From Candidatus Nomurabacteria bacterium (GTDB lineage Bacteria > Patescibacteriota > Saccharimonadia > Saccharimonadales > UBA7683), in NCBI GenBank assembly GCA_020631865.1, contig JACKGS010000004.1, forward strand, positions 1 through 64,000: 64,000 bases of DNA. Direction: 5' to 3'. Made by a program: the position numbers and the translations under genes. This document shows, in pieces, positions 1 to 8,457 of the stretch (position 1 is its first letter; each line of letters starts with the position of its first letter). The notes under the pieces were generated by a model that was given only the letters and a program-made list of their open reading frames with translations, made no database searches and was not told where the DNA came from.

Positions 1-548
1 ATATTCATCCCCGGAGAACCGGCAACCATCCACCTGAAGTTCTTGTTATCAGGGTAAATACTTCTGAAGGGAAGGTTCACAAAACTAATTCTTGGGTCTT
101 TGAGCTTCTTCAAACGAGCCTCAGTATCGTCTGTGCAGTGATCACCCACAATAATAATCTCAATATTTTTATACGTCTGTCCCAGCACTGATGGTAAACA
201 TACATCCAGCAGCTCATCTGCCTTATTGTATGTAGCAATCCTTACGGTGACGAGTGGGTTCTTGTCAAAAGCTTTTTTGTAGCCTATTGTGTCTCTGGCA
301 GCAATAAGCTGTTCGTGTAAGAAGTCTATTCTATCTCTTTCTGACTTAGATATGTCTAAATTTTGCTCTATTTGTTCAGACATTAAACTTAACTTTGAGC
401 TGTTATATTTTTCCATGCCTTCTAACGCCTGGGACAACTGAGCCTGGACTGAATCAATTGCATCCAATCTCTTGTGTAGTGCATCAATACCCGCTATCGT
501 AGGTCTCTGTAGTTTAGTGGAGAGCCGGTAAATCAGTTGCTTAATCAT
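1..548 (-). CDS. Family 2 glycosyltransferase, N-terminal part (cut by window edge)
   Basis: I translated this by eye from the ATG at 548; it stays open to the window edge, so the C-terminus is missing. About 80 residues rich in Leu, Gln and Glu (probable coiled coil) come first. They are followed by a GT-A start, PLVTVRIATYNKADELL, then GQTYKNIEIIIVGDHCTDDT, the typical nucleotide-sugar binding region of GT2 enzymes. The start ATG overlaps the TGA of the upstream ABC ATPase by four bases, so the two are translationally coupled. The neighbours point to synthesis of an exported surface glycan. Acceptor and sugar cannot be read from the fragment. Confidence 0.82.
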   Translation of the reverse strand, partial: MIKQLIYRLSTKLQRPTIAGIDALHKRLDAIDSVQAQLSQALEGMEKYNSSKLSLMSEQIEQNLDISKSERDRIDFLHEQLIAARDTIGYKKAFDKNPLVTVRIATYNKADELLDVCLPSVLGQTYKNIEIIIVGDHCTDDTEARLKKLKDPRISFVNLPFRSIYPDNKNFRWMVAGSPGMN

Positions 549-1744
549 CTTGAGTGCACTTCCAGGGTAAGCCACTCGCTGTCAATCTTTAATACACCAC
601 CCCTTGTGGGATCCTCTCCATCAATAATAAATTTTATAAAACCGGATGAGTAGCCAATGAGTTGCTTGTTAAAATCAAAGAATGCAATATTTAGCTCATA
701 AGAGCCGGGCTGTAAATTCACAAGCGGCATTATGAGCTCAACTGATTTATTATTGCCCTTTTTTGGGTTCAATGTTATCTGTTCTGTTGAGTTATGTTCA
801 GCAACAGAGATACCGTCTCTTATAAGTGAATATCCGCAATAGTGTTTAGTAGATGTTTTTAATAGATATCTTACTTTGACATTGACCACATCATTGACCG
901 TGAGAACTTTGTCAGTATTTCCAATCCTACTAACCTCTTTTATGTCTACGAGCTTATCGTCTCCGCTATTCGATTCGGGGCTAGAACGTTTATCCGCTGA
1001 CGGCTCAAACATAGATAGGCTATATTCATTTGCAATCATTTCAGGTTTTCCGTTTAGTAACAGTTTTGAGCTATCGATAAGTATCGCTCTCGTGCAATAT
1101 TTTTTTACAGTAGACATGTCGTGTGTTACTAGAATTACCGTTCTACCGCTTTTCTTTAGTTGATCAAAATATCTAAAACATTTTTGTTGAAAGTTTTCGT
1201 CTCCTACCGCAAGTACCTCGTCAAGGAGCAGGATATCTGTCTGTGCGCGTATAGCTATAGAAAACGCCAAGCGTACCTGCATGCCTGATGAGTAATTCTT
1301 CAGCTTAAGGTCCATAAATTTCTTCAACTCTGCAAAATCAACTATTTCATCATATAGGTCTATGACTTGTTTCTCAGTAAGACCCAGTATGGCTCCATTA
1401 AGGAATATGTTCTCTTTGCCAGTCAATTCTGGATTAAACCCGATGCCCAGTTCTATGAATGGCGTGAGCTTACCGTTAATCTTGATCTTGCCCTTCGTCG
1501 GTTGATAGATACCAGCAAGCATCTTCAATAAGGTACTCTTCCCGCTACCGTTTCGCCCGACTATTCCAAAAAATTCACCTTGTTTTATTTCGAATGAGAT
1601 ATTATTGAGAGCTGTAAATTTTTTAGTCTTTCTTCCACCTCCAAATGAAATTAGGTGCTGCTTAAGAGAACCTTTTTTTTCTGTAGGTAAGATAAAGGTT
1701 TTTGTAACATTTTCAACGGATATTATTGTGTCACTCGTAGGCAT
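545..1744 (-). CDS. Polysaccharide ABC exporter, ATP-binding subunit (Wzt/TagH type)
   Basis: This 399-residue protein is a cytoplasmic ATPase energising export of a lipid-linked polysaccharide or teichoic-acid-like polymer. Visible motifs are Walker A GRNGSGKST (about residues 63-71), signature SSGMQ (152-156), Walker B ILLLDE (171-176) and switch His in VTHD (about 208). Length exceeds a bare ABC domain: residues about 255-399 form a beta-rich extension resembling the C-terminal carbohydrate-recognition domain of Wzt-type proteins. In such proteins that domain selects the finished glycan. The gene follows the permease by two bases and overlaps the next glycosyltransferase by four, giving one export operon. 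Family assignment is strong; the exported polymer is unknown. Confidence 0.9.
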   Translation of the reverse strand: MPTSDTIISVENVTKTFILPTEKKGSLKQHLISFGGGRKTKKFTALNNISFEIKQGEFFGIVGRNGSGKSTLLKMLAGIYQPTKGKIKINGKLTPFIELGIGFNPELTGKENIFLNGAILGLTEKQVIDLYDEIVDFAELKKFMDLKLKNYSSGMQVRLAFSIAIRAQTDILLLDEVLAVGDENFQQKCFRYFDQLKKSGRTVILVTHDMSTVKKYCTRAILIDSSKLLLNGKPEMIANEYSLSMFEPSADKRSSPESNSGDDKLVDIKEVSRIGNTDKVLTVNDVVNVKVRYLLKTSTKHYCGYSLIRDGISVAEHNSTEQITLNPKKGNNKSVELIMPLVNLQPGSYELNIAFFDFNKQLIGYSSGFIKFIIDGEDPTRGGVLKIDSEWLTLEVHSR

Positions 1745-1746
1745 GA

Positions 1747-2529
1747 TTAGATCTCCTCCGCAAAAAATTTGGAATGCTTCTTAAAATATAGGGCGCCCAC
1801 CATCAGTATTGTTATAAATACAGACAACACAATTCCATAATATATGGGACTTGTAGAAACATCGATGATCGTGGGTGCTTCGGGTGTTATAAAAGACCAC
1901 CTCATAAATTGGATAATGTTTGTAACTGGACTTAAGAATTGTACGAGCTGTATATTTCTCGGCACGATATCAAGTGTGTATAGTATTGGCGTTGCATAAA
2001 AGAGTGTCTGTACCACTACATCCCAGACATGACTCATATCCCGGAACTTCACAAACAGGGTAGAGAGCAGTAATGAGATACCCAGAGTCGTAACAAAGAG
2101 AAATGCTATTAGCGGCAGCATGAATAGCATTTCCCATCTTAGTGGTACTGACAAAAGAACCATGGCTGCTATAACCACACAAAGATTAAAAAGAAAATTT
2201 ATTAAAGCAGAGATGTTGGCAGATAAAACAATCGCAAACTTAGAGATGGTAATCTTTCTGATCATATCACCTCTTTGTAGAATTGAGTGCATGCCCGACA
2301 CTGTGGCCTCAACAAAGAAAGTCCACACAACTAAGCCGAGAAGTAGGTACGCTGCAAAATACGGCACGGCCTTGCCGACCTTAAATATTTGTGTAAATAC
2401 TACAAATAGAACACCGAACATAAATAACGGCTTGAGTAATGTCCATACGTACCCTAGTACTGAGTTTTGATACCGCATCTTGAGATCAGTGATCACAAGC
2501 TGTTTAATTAGATTTTTTTTACTTTTCAT
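1747..2529 (-). CDS. Polysaccharide ABC exporter, permease (Wzm/TagG type)
   Basis: The 260-residue protein has about six hydrophobic segments and the ABC-2 permease layout. The N-terminus has LVITDLKMRYQNSVLGYVW, a cytoplasmic amphipathic helix typical of O-antigen and teichoic acid exporters. It is the membrane partner of the ATPase encoded immediately downstream. Its start lies inside the last codons of the upstream glycosyltransferase (11-base overlap), so translation is coupled. Length is normal for the family. Confidence 0.9.
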   Translation of the reverse strand: MKSKKNLIKQLVITDLKMRYQNSVLGYVWTLLKPLFMFGVLFVVFTQIFKVGKAVPYFAAYLLLGLVVWTFFVEATVSGMHSILQRGDMIRKITISKFAIVLSANISALINFLFNLCVVIAAMVLLSVPLRWEMLFMLPLIAFLFVTTLGISLLLSTLFVKFRDMSHVWDVVVQTLFYATPILYTLDIVPRNIQLVQFLSPVTNIIQFMRWSFITPEAPTIIDVSTSPIYYGIVLSVFITILMVGALYFKKHSKFFAEEI

Positions 2530-4639
2530 AATCTTTCATTACATTCTTTATATAAGCTAAGTTATCTTGCTTTTCTATTTTACTGTAAAACTCAACTATT
2601 TTCTTGGTTATATTGTCCCACTTATATTCTTGTGCGGTTTTTATAGCGTTCTTCGAGAGTTTTTCTTGTAATTTTCCATCTTCAAACAAGCGCTTTATAG
2701 CCGCCGTTAGCTGCTTATCATTATCTTGTTCAACAATCAAACAGTTAACTTCATCTTTGATGTAGTCGCGGTTTCCGTGCGAGTCAGTTGTTATAACAGG
2801 ACAGCCCGTAGCCATGGCCTCAAGCGGTGGTAGACAAAATCCCTCGTGATATGAAGTCTGCACAAAACATGTTGCGCTATTGTACAGCCTGTTGACTTCA
2901 GCATTGTCGGGTTTCTTTATGTAGCTTATTTTGTTGTCCAGTTTAGACATTTCCGGCTCCTGACCAAACAAAATCATGTCTGGCCGTTTGTCACCCAGAG
3001 CCTTCCATGACCTAAGGGTAAATGTAAAGTTCTTTTGAAAGAAGGACCGACCGACGGCCAGCAGTGTGTTGTGGTCCCGATTTACATCCCCCAAAGGCTT
3101 GTAGACATCTAGGTCAATTCCACACGGGATTAAGGTTGCACTTAGGTTGAGTGCCTTGAGTTCAGCCAAATTGTAACTCGACTCGGTCTGGTTTATAAAT
3201 TCGTATCGATAACAGGATAGCACAGCGCTTTGTTTCTGTGCATCGTCAGGGTAAAACCAGGATTCGATTTCTTGAATCATGTAGCTTGCTAAGCCATTTT
3301 TTACTGAAGCCAGCCAAACCGGTTGAGCAGTCTCCCACCAGGTAGCGACTTTAATAGCCTCTTCTTTTGAAAGTGCCGCAGTAAGTGCTTCGTAATTACT
3401 GAAGTTCTTTGTTTTAACCTTGAGTTCCCAGGCGGGAGGTTCAGTATCTAAGCTCCATATTTCAACATCAAAATCATTGTCACTTAAACGATTTGCATGA
3501 TCTACTATATTCTTAATGCCGCCACTTAAGCCGACAGATTGAAGAACAAATATAATCCTCGTCTGTCCCTTTTTATTCTTCACGTTACGTTTATCAAACC
3601 AATCCCCCCATATTTTCCAGAACCGAACAACCGAACCTCTTTCTTTAACAGACAAGGACTTGTTTTTTGACCTCGTAGCTGACTCCATGTGAGTTAGGGT
3701 TGATTCAGGGAAATAGAGGCAGCGAAAACCAGCCTTCCACGCCCTTAAGCAGTAGTCCATGTCTTCAAAAGCAAATGGATAGTCTGTATCAATACCGCCA
3801 ATCTTCTGAATAACTTCGTTTTTAATATAAAAACACGCGCCAGTTACACCCGCGCAGTACTGAGGTATGTTTGCCGGGCCAAAATCTGCATCTCGGAAGC
3901 GATAGTAATGATCGAACCATTCTGGAGAATGCGGGTTTCTAAATGAACCGGCACTCTGTATGCGTCCATCAGGGTAGAGAAGCTTGGGGCCCACAATACC
4001 CACATCCTTATGGTATTTGTATGCTCCGAACTGAAGCGGTTCTAACCAGTTCTCGTGTGCTACTACATCGCTGTTAATTAAAATGACATCCTGAGCAGGA
4101 AAGTCTTTGAGAGCTTTTTCTATTCCCGTATTAACTGCCTTGGCAAAGCCTCCATTTTGCTTTCGCTCAACTACGGTGACGCTCTCAGATCTAAGTTGTT
4201 TTAATTTTTTTAGATTTGCTGGTTGACAATAATCGTCCACAATATATACATGGTATCGATTGGCGGGGGTCAGGTTTGTGATACTTTCTATACATTTACT
4301 CAAAATGTCGAAGTCATTATAGCTCGGTATAACTATTGAGACGTTCTTTTTGTTGTGTTTGAACCATTTTTTAATCTCTTGGGTATCGTAAGAACTTTTA
4401 ATTCCGTTAGGGAACTTCATTTCTGAAAAGCTATCTAGCTGAAACCCTGAGCTTGCCAATAGATTTTTTGCTTTTCTCACAAACGGACCTGGACCTTGGC
4501 GAAATAAAGTTGAGAGAGTTTTCTTAATGAGGTGCCCAAGAGATTTACCAGCATAAAAGTTATTTAGGTCAGGATTTTTAATCTTATAAATTGTTACTTT
4601 TGTAATCTTCTTGAATAACTTGTAAACGGTTCTTAGCAT
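2519..4639 (-). CDS. Fused GT2-GT4 glycosyltransferase
   Basis: The 706-residue protein carries two glycosyltransferase modules. Residues about 99-320 are a GT2 domain: SIVIPSYNDFDIL, INSDVV (DxD-like), FEDMDYCLRAWKAGFRC with the ED catalytic pair. Residues about 360-690 are a GT4/GT-B domain: SVGLSGGIKNIV at its start and EGFCLPPLEAMATGCPV near its end. The first 95 residues are basic and unassigned. Such fusions usually add two successive sugars of a surface polymer. It heads the export operon. A TATACT box (4646-4651, minus strand) lies six bases before the ATG with no ribosome-binding site, so the mRNA is probably leaderless. Confidence 0.88.
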   Translation of the reverse strand: MLRTVYKLFKKITKVTIYKIKNPDLNNFYAGKSLGHLIKKTLSTLFRQGPGPFVRKAKNLLASSGFQLDSFSEMKFPNGIKSSYDTQEIKKWFKHNKKNVSIVIPSYNDFDILSKCIESITNLTPANRYHVYIVDDYCQPANLKKLKQLRSESVTVVERKQNGGFAKAVNTGIEKALKDFPAQDVILINSDVVAHENWLEPLQFGAYKYHKDVGIVGPKLLYPDGRIQSAGSFRNPHSPEWFDHYYRFRDADFGPANIPQYCAGVTGACFYIKNEVIQKIGGIDTDYPFAFEDMDYCLRAWKAGFRCLYFPESTLTHMESATRSKNKSLSVKERGSVVRFWKIWGDWFDKRNVKNKKGQTRIIFVLQSVGLSGGIKNIVDHANRLSDNDFDVEIWSLDTEPPAWELKVKTKNFSNYEALTAALSKEEAIKVATWWETAQPVWLASVKNGLASYMIQEIESWFYPDDAQKQSAVLSCYRYEFINQTESSYNLAELKALNLSATLIPCGIDLDVYKPLGDVNRDHNTLLAVGRSFFQKNFTFTLRSWKALGDKRPDMILFGQEPEMSKLDNKISYIKKPDNAEVNRLYNSATCFVQTSYHEGFCLPPLEAMATGCPVITTDSHGNRDYIKDEVNCLIVEQDNDKQLTAAIKRLFEDGKLQEKLSKNAIKTAQEYKWDNITKKIVEFYSKIEKQDNLAYIKNVMKDYEK

Positions 4640-4693
4640 TACTTAAGTATACCAATTTAGACTGTTATCATGAAATATCCTATACTCAAGTAT
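4640..4693. promoter_or_regulatory. Divergent leaderless promoters of the two glycosyltransferase genes
   Basis: On the minus strand TATACT (4646-4651) is six bases from the ATG at 4639. On the plus strand TATACT (4681-4686) is seven bases from the ATG at 4694. Neither start has a Shine-Dalgarno sequence. The geometry places transcription starts at or next to the A of each ATG. Confidence 0.65.
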
Positions 4694-5791
4694 ATGAAGA
4701 TTGTGATTGATGCGCGGGAATATCCGACTAGCACTGGTAGGTATATCCGGAAGCTAATTGAAAATTTAGAAAAATTGAAATCCGAACATGAGTTTTTAAT
4801 TTTGTTATTACCAAAAGATTTTGATGCATATCAACCAGGTGCTCCGAACTTTTCAAAGTTAGCGGCGCCATTTCAAGAATTTACATTTTCAGAGCAAATT
4901 GGCTTTTTGCGATTTTGTCGCAATTTGAAAGCTGACCTTATTCACTTCGGCATGATTCAGCAACCAATTTTGTACAAAGGGCTAAAAATTACCACGGCAC
5001 ACGATCTTACTACTTTAAGGTTCAAAAACCCACTCACCCACCCGGTCATATTCAAAGCAAAACAATCTGTCTACGCTTGTGTGGTTAAGTCTATAGCTAA
5101 GAGAAGTAGGTACATCATAACCCCAACTAATTTTGTGAAAAATGATCTTATTAATTACACGTCCGTTTCTCCCGATAAAGTATTTGTCACTCTCGAATCC
5201 GCCGATGCAATAGAAGTACCGCCTGAAGAATACAAAGACCTAAAAAATTCTAGGTTTCTCCTGTACGTAGGTCGCGTTCATCCTCATAAAAATATCAAGA
5301 GACTGGTTGAAGCTTTTGGTTTACTACAAAAAGATGACCCTGAGCTTAAGCTTGTCTTGGTGGGCAAGAATGATGTCTTAGCTGAAAAGAATCTGGAATA
5401 TGCCAAGCAAAAAGGGATAAAAAATGTTATTGCAACGGGATATGTTTCTGAAGGAAAACTGAGGTGGCTCTATGAAAACTGCGCCGTTTACTGCTTCCCT
5501 TCACTTTCCGAAGGCTTTGGCTTGCCGAGCCTTGAGGCGATGAAGCACGGCGCACCAGTCGCCAGTAGTAATGCAACCTGTTTGCCAGAGGTAAACGGCG
5601 ACGCGGCCCACTACTTCGATCCCCTTGATGTCAAAGACATGGCAGAAAAAATAAACGACATTCTTACAAACGATAAGCTACGCAATAATCTGGTCAAAAA
5701 AGGCTCAGAACAGGTCAAAAAATATTCGTGGAAGAAGATGGCGGAAGAAACTCTGGCGATCTATGAGGCTGCCCTACGGTCAGATATTTAA
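4694..5791 (+). CDS. Family 4 glycosyltransferase
   Basis: The GT-B fold glycosyltransferase (365 residues from this start) begins MKIVIDAREYPTSTGRYIRK, a classical GT4 N-terminus. The donor-binding half shows LYVGRVHPHKNIKRLVEAF and SLSEGFGLPSLEAMKHGAPV with the E-x7-E motif. An upstream in-frame ATG at 4670 would add eight residues, but a TATACT -10 box ends seven bases before 4694, so the internal ATG is preferred. It is transcribed away from the export operon and probably contributes to the same glycan. Sugar specificity cannot be told. Confidence 0.88.
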   Translation: MKIVIDAREYPTSTGRYIRKLIENLEKLKSEHEFLILLLPKDFDAYQPGAPNFSKLAAPFQEFTFSEQIGFLRFCRNLKADLIHFGMIQQPILYKGLKITTAHDLTTLRFKNPLTHPVIFKAKQSVYACVVKSIAKRSRYIITPTNFVKNDLINYTSVSPDKVFVTLESADAIEVPPEEYKDLKNSRFLLYVGRVHPHKNIKRLVEAFGLLQKDDPELKLVLVGKNDVLAEKNLEYAKQKGIKNVIATGYVSEGKLRWLYENCAVYCFPSLSEGFGLPSLEAMKHGAPVASSNATCLPEVNGDAAHYFDPLDVKDMAEKINDILTNDKLRNNLVKKGSEQVKKYSWKKMAEETLAIYEAALRSDI

Positions 5792-5795
5792 TATT

Positions 5796-5900
5796 TGATA
5801 TATCATACATTAATCATTTCTCATTTATCATTTAGCATTAAGTTCTTGTGCCTTAGAACCCATATTCCATATTCCATTTTGCATGTTGCGTATCTGACTC
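5796..5900 (+). repeat. AT-rich modular repeat, copy 1
   Basis: Stretch of CATTT/TCATTT words (TTAATCATTTCTCATTTATC then ATTTAGCATTAA), a short inverted repeat GTTCT...AGAAC, then CCATATTCCATATTCCATTT. The same block order recurs eight more times in the window. It lies in the convergent gap between the GT4 gene and the first VapC gene. No open frame. Confidence 0.75.
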
Positions 5901-5906
5901 CGTACC

Positions 5907-6293
5907 TCACATTCGAGCGTCAATAGTTTGGTATGGTGATTTAATCAGTAAAGTATCCGCAGTCAGTAGTGGCATAGATTCTGCGGTAGCTTGTGCAATA
6001 AGAAGTGCGTCAAACGGATCTTTATGTGGCAAACCTAGATCTTCTAATAATTCGAGATGTCTTTCTTCAATAGATAAAAGAGTTAGACCAGAGTCTTTAT
6101 ATCCGGAAAGAATGTCTTTGGGCGTAAAATCAAGTTTTCCTTTTTTATATTTAAGTATTAGCTCCCATAAACTAGCGGTCGATACATAACACCTGTTTGA
6201 AGTCTCTATTATTTCTAAAACGCTTGATTTGAGTTTCTCTGGCTTAAAGAGAATCCAGAGAAGTACATGAGAATCCAACAGTACGCTGTTCAT
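5907..6293 (-). CDS. vapC: PIN-domain toxin, VapC-like (twin module A)
   Basis: A 128-residue PIN-domain ribonuclease toxin. The acidic metal-binding set is present: Asp7 in LLDSHVLLW, Glu44 in STASLWELILKYK, Asp92/Asp95 in HKDPFDALLIAQA and Asp113 in LLTADTLL. PIN toxins cleave tRNA or rRNA when freed from the antitoxin. Its ATG overlaps the antitoxin stop by four bases. The last about 30 residues are nearly identical to the second module (7773-8162), while the first two thirds are clearly diverged. Target unknown. Confidence 0.9.
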   Translation of the reverse strand: MNSVLLDSHVLLWILFKPEKLKSSVLEIIETSNRCYVSTASLWELILKYKKGKLDFTPKDILSGYKDSGLTLLSIEERHLELLEDLGLPHKDPFDALLIAQATAESMPLLTADTLLIKSPYQTIDARM

Positions 6294-6556
6294 AAGAGGC
6301 AGTCGTCTCTGTTGAGTGAGTCCTCAAAGTCTTTAACGATGTCTTCGTCAGATGATATTAATGAATCATCCCATTTAACATCTTTGTACTTATCTGCATA
6401 TATTCCAATTTTTATCTTAGGGGCTTCTGGCAGTTTAGTGAGTATGGCGGTTGGCCTGCCGTATGCGCCCAAATATACAGTCTGACCTTCTTCAGCTTTT
6501 TTTACTAGCTTAGAAAGCTGTGTTTTAGCCTCATGAATTGCATATACCTTTGACAT
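6290..6556 (-). CDS. Phd/YefM-type antitoxin (twin module A)
   Basis: An 88-residue antitoxin starting MSKVYAIHEAKTQLSKLVKK, the DNA-binding Phd/YefM fold (about residues 1-50), followed by a divergent acidic tail that should wrap the toxin. The VapC gene follows with a four-base overlap. The first about 44 residues match the second module (8159-8422) almost exactly. The promoter is TTGACT-N17-TAAGCT with the ATG six bases after the -10, so the mRNA is likely leaderless and autorepressed. Confidence 0.9.
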   Translation of the reverse strand: MSKVYAIHEAKTQLSKLVKKAEEGQTVYLGAYGRPTAILTKLPEAPKIKIGIYADKYKDVKWDDSLISSDEDIVKDFEDSLNRDDCLL

Positions 6557-6591
6557 AATTTTAGCTTATCAAAAATACTTAGCTTAGTCAA
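6557..6591 (-). promoter_or_regulatory. Promoter/operator of toxin-antitoxin module A
   Basis: Read on the minus strand: TTGACT (6586-6591), 17-base spacer, TAAGCT (6563-6568), six bases, ATG. Repeated CTAAG words overlap the -35 and are plausible antitoxin operators. The same block stands before module B (8423-8457). Confidence 0.65.
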
Positions 6592-6639
6592 GACTTAGTT
6601 TAATTAAAATATGGCTTGTTTTGTTACTGCTGAGGGTAA

Positions 6640-6745
6640 CATATTTGATACATCATACATTAATCATTTCTCATTTAGCATTAGTGAGAGTCATTGATCA
6701 TTTTACGGGTCGCATTTTACATTTCTCATTTGGCATTTAGCATTT
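6640..6745 (+). repeat. AT-rich modular repeat, copy 2
   Basis: Contains TACATTAATCATTTCTCATT and later CATTTGGCATTTAGCATTTT. It is shorter than the other copies, without a clear central stem. It sits upstream of module A, behind a short inverted repeat GTTAC...GTAAC (about 6619-6637). Confidence 0.65.
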
Positions 6746-6771
6746 TTTCCGGTATGTCTCTCCTCGCACTC

Positions 6772-7161
6772 CTACAAAAGCTCTGCTTCTTGTCTCTGAT
6801 TTGCTAGCTTTCTATCAAAAGTGTATAACGGAGTTGTGTTATTTAACTCCGATTGAATAGCTATCGATATATCAACAAATGAAAGTGCCGGTCGCTCTTT
6901 ATACACCGAGATTACCCTGTTAAATAAATTTCTGTTGCAGTTGATGTTATCGAGATTTATCAGTGTTAGCAAGTTTTCGGCAACTATTACACGGGGTAGA
7001 ATTACAGGCTTTAGAGAGAATAAACTCTATCTCACTAACTACGAGGTCGCTAACATGGCATTCGAATTTACTAAGTATCTCGATAACTTTTTAGCCTGCG
7101 GTTCACGACCCGGCAAAATAAGTGAGAGTAAGCAGTTGGTGTCTAAAGAGCATGTTTTCAT
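6772..7161 (-). pseudogene. PIN toxin gene broken by two frameshifts
   Basis: From the ATG at 7161 (overlapping the antitoxin TGA) the frame gives MKTCSLDTNCLLSLILPGRE, a PIN N-terminus with the first Asp, then leaves the homologous frame at an AAAAA run. The middle (VIEILSKFECHVSDLVVSEI) is in another frame. After a CTCTCT run the original frame resumes with PVILPRVIVAENLLTLI and ends with ALSFVDISIAIQSE and PLYTFDRKLANQ, a PIN C-terminus. The start and end share one frame (130 codons), so the two shifts compensate. Either the toxin is inactivated, leaving its antitoxin intact, or the assembly has two small indels. Confidence 0.75.
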
Positions 7162-7427
7162 TGTAAGTTGAACTTCTTTTTTGCTTCAGCAACCCTACTC
7201 TCTGAAGCAATATTTCTTAAATCATCGATGGATAGTTTTTGTATTTTTTTATCAATGTATTTAGTATTAAGGCTCTTAAGCTCGTCTAACGAAAAATTTC
7301 GACGAATCTTAACCTCACCATCAGAAATATCAAAATTAATTCGTGATCCTGGCTTAATACCAAGTATATCCCTTATCTCTTTAGGTATTGTAGTTGTACC
7401 TTTTAGTGTAACAATCGTGCTGTTCAT
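7158..7427 (-). CDS. AbrB/SpoVT-type antitoxin
   Basis: The 89-residue protein has an N-terminal swapped-hairpin AbrB DNA-binding domain, TTIPKEIRDILGIKPGSRI (about residues 11-29), then a charged helical tail. It pairs with the frameshifted PIN gene, overlapping it by four bases. The promoter is near consensus: TTGACA-N17-TAAAAT, six bases before the ATG. The antitoxin frame is intact although the toxin frame is not. Confidence 0.88.
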   Translation of the reverse strand: MNSTIVTLKGTTTIPKEIRDILGIKPGSRINFDISDGEVKIRRNFSLDELKSLNTKYIDKKIQKLSIDDLRNIASESRVAEAKKKFNLQ

Positions 7428-7462
7428 TCTTACATTTTACTAAAAGTATTACCGGTTGTCAA
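7428..7462 (-). promoter_or_regulatory. Near-consensus leaderless promoter of the AbrB antitoxin
   Basis: On the minus strand TTGACA (7457-7462), exactly 17 bases, TAAAAT (7434-7439), six bases, ATG at 7427. No ribosome-binding site fits between. Confidence 0.75.
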
Positions 7463-7481
7463 TAGTATTATGTGTGACTGG

Positions 7482-7700
7482 CAGTATTGAGGGTTAGGGA
7501 TTGGAGATGGTGTATTTAACATTTTACATTTATCATTTGCCATTAACGAGGGTCATTAATCATTTAGTATTTGGCGGGTTACATTTTACATTTCTCATTT
7601 GGTATTTAGCATTAAGTTTTTAACTTAAAAACCATATTCCATTTTTCACATTCCATATTTCATTCTCACACCTCGTATTTCATATTCCATTTTTCTTATA
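7482..7700 (+). repeat. AT-rich modular repeat, copy 3 (longest gap of the toxin region)
   Basis: A G-rich head (GAGGGTTAGGGATTGGAGAT), CATTT-type words, the stem GTTTTTAACTTAAAAAC (about 7616-7632), then CCATATTCCATTTTTCAC and more TTCCATTTT words. It fills most of the gap 7428-7772; I see no gene in the rest of that gap. Confidence 0.75.
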
Positions 7701-7772
7701 TTTCACGTCTTACCTCTTTCTCCCAAAGTCCTAACACTTGTACTTCACACGCGCCGCTTCGCGCTCAGGGTT

Positions 7773-8162
7773 TCACACTCTAGCGTCAATAGTTTGGTAT
7801 GGTGATTTAATCAGTAAAGTATCCGCAGTCAGTAGTGACATAGACTCTGCGGTAGCTTGTGCAATGAGAATCTCATCAAATGGGTCTTTGTGTGGTAATT
7901 CAATGTTCAATAATATATTCAAATGTGCTTCGGATATATTTAATAGCTTTAGGCCAGCAAATTTATAGCTTTTTAGCATATCAACTGGGTCGTACATCAG
8001 TTTACTTTTTTTGTATTTTAAAATAAGTTCCCAGATACTCGCGGTTGAAATATATCTTTCCTTAGCGTTAAGTATAGCGTCTTTAATGGGCTGGCTTAAG
8101 TTTTCTGGTTCGTACAAATACCAGATAAAAATATGTGAATCGATTAGTATTCTGTCATTCAT
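7773..8162 (-). CDS. vapC: PIN-domain toxin, VapC-like (twin module B)
   Basis: A 129-residue PIN ribonuclease: Asp8 in RILIDSHIFIW, Glu in STASIWELILKYK, Asp pair in HKDPFDEILIAQA and Asp in LLTADTLL. Gene order and the four-base overlap with its antitoxin copy module A. From about residue 98 to the end the protein and DNA match module A nearly base for base, whereas residues about 10-90 differ strongly. That pattern suggests recombination between duplicated modules. Confidence 0.9.
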   Translation of the reverse strand: MNDRILIDSHIFIWYLYEPENLSQPIKDAILNAKERYISTASIWELILKYKKSKLMYDPVDMLKSYKFAGLKLLNISEAHLNILLNIELPHKDPFDEILIAQATAESMSLLTADTLLIKSPYQTIDARV

Positions 8163-8422
8163 ATCAATGGTCTGTTAATGCTGGTTTCAAAATCTTGTGC
8201 AATATCAGGATCTGGCCCAATGAGGTCTTCATTTTTGTATGCATTGAGCATTTTTTTATGTGATAACACTCCGAATATTACCTCTGGTGTTTCTGGTAGT
8301 TTTATAAGTATAGCGGTTGGCTTGCCGTATGCGCCCAAATATACAACCTGGCCTTCTTCGGCTTTTTTTACTAGCTTAGAAAGCTGTGTTTTAGCCTCAT
8401 GAATTGCATATACCTTTGACAT
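8159..8422 (-). CDS. Phd/YefM-type antitoxin (twin module B)
   Basis: An 87-residue paralogue of the module A antitoxin, with the same N-terminus (MSKVYAIHEAKTQLSKLVKK) but a different toxin-binding tail after about residue 44. That fits a changed toxin N-terminal half. Its promoter is TTGACT-N17-TAAGCT with the ATG six bases after, as in module A. Confidence 0.9.
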   Translation of the reverse strand: MSKVYAIHEAKTQLSKLVKKAEEGQVVYLGAYGKPTAILIKLPETPEVIFGVLSHKKMLNAYKNEDLIGPDPDIAQDFETSINRPLI

Positions 8423-8457
8423 AACTTCAGCTTATCAAAAATACTTAGCTTAGTCAA
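8423..8457 (-). promoter_or_regulatory. Promoter/operator of toxin-antitoxin module B
   Basis: Copy of the module A promoter: on the minus strand TTGACT (8452-8457), 17 bases, TAAGCT (8429-8434), six bases, ATG. Because the operators match, each antitoxin may also repress the other module. Confidence 0.65.

Noticed and set aside
7482..7700. CRISPR array
   Set aside because: The repeated words are short, degenerate and lack constant repeat/spacer lengths; no cas genes in the window.
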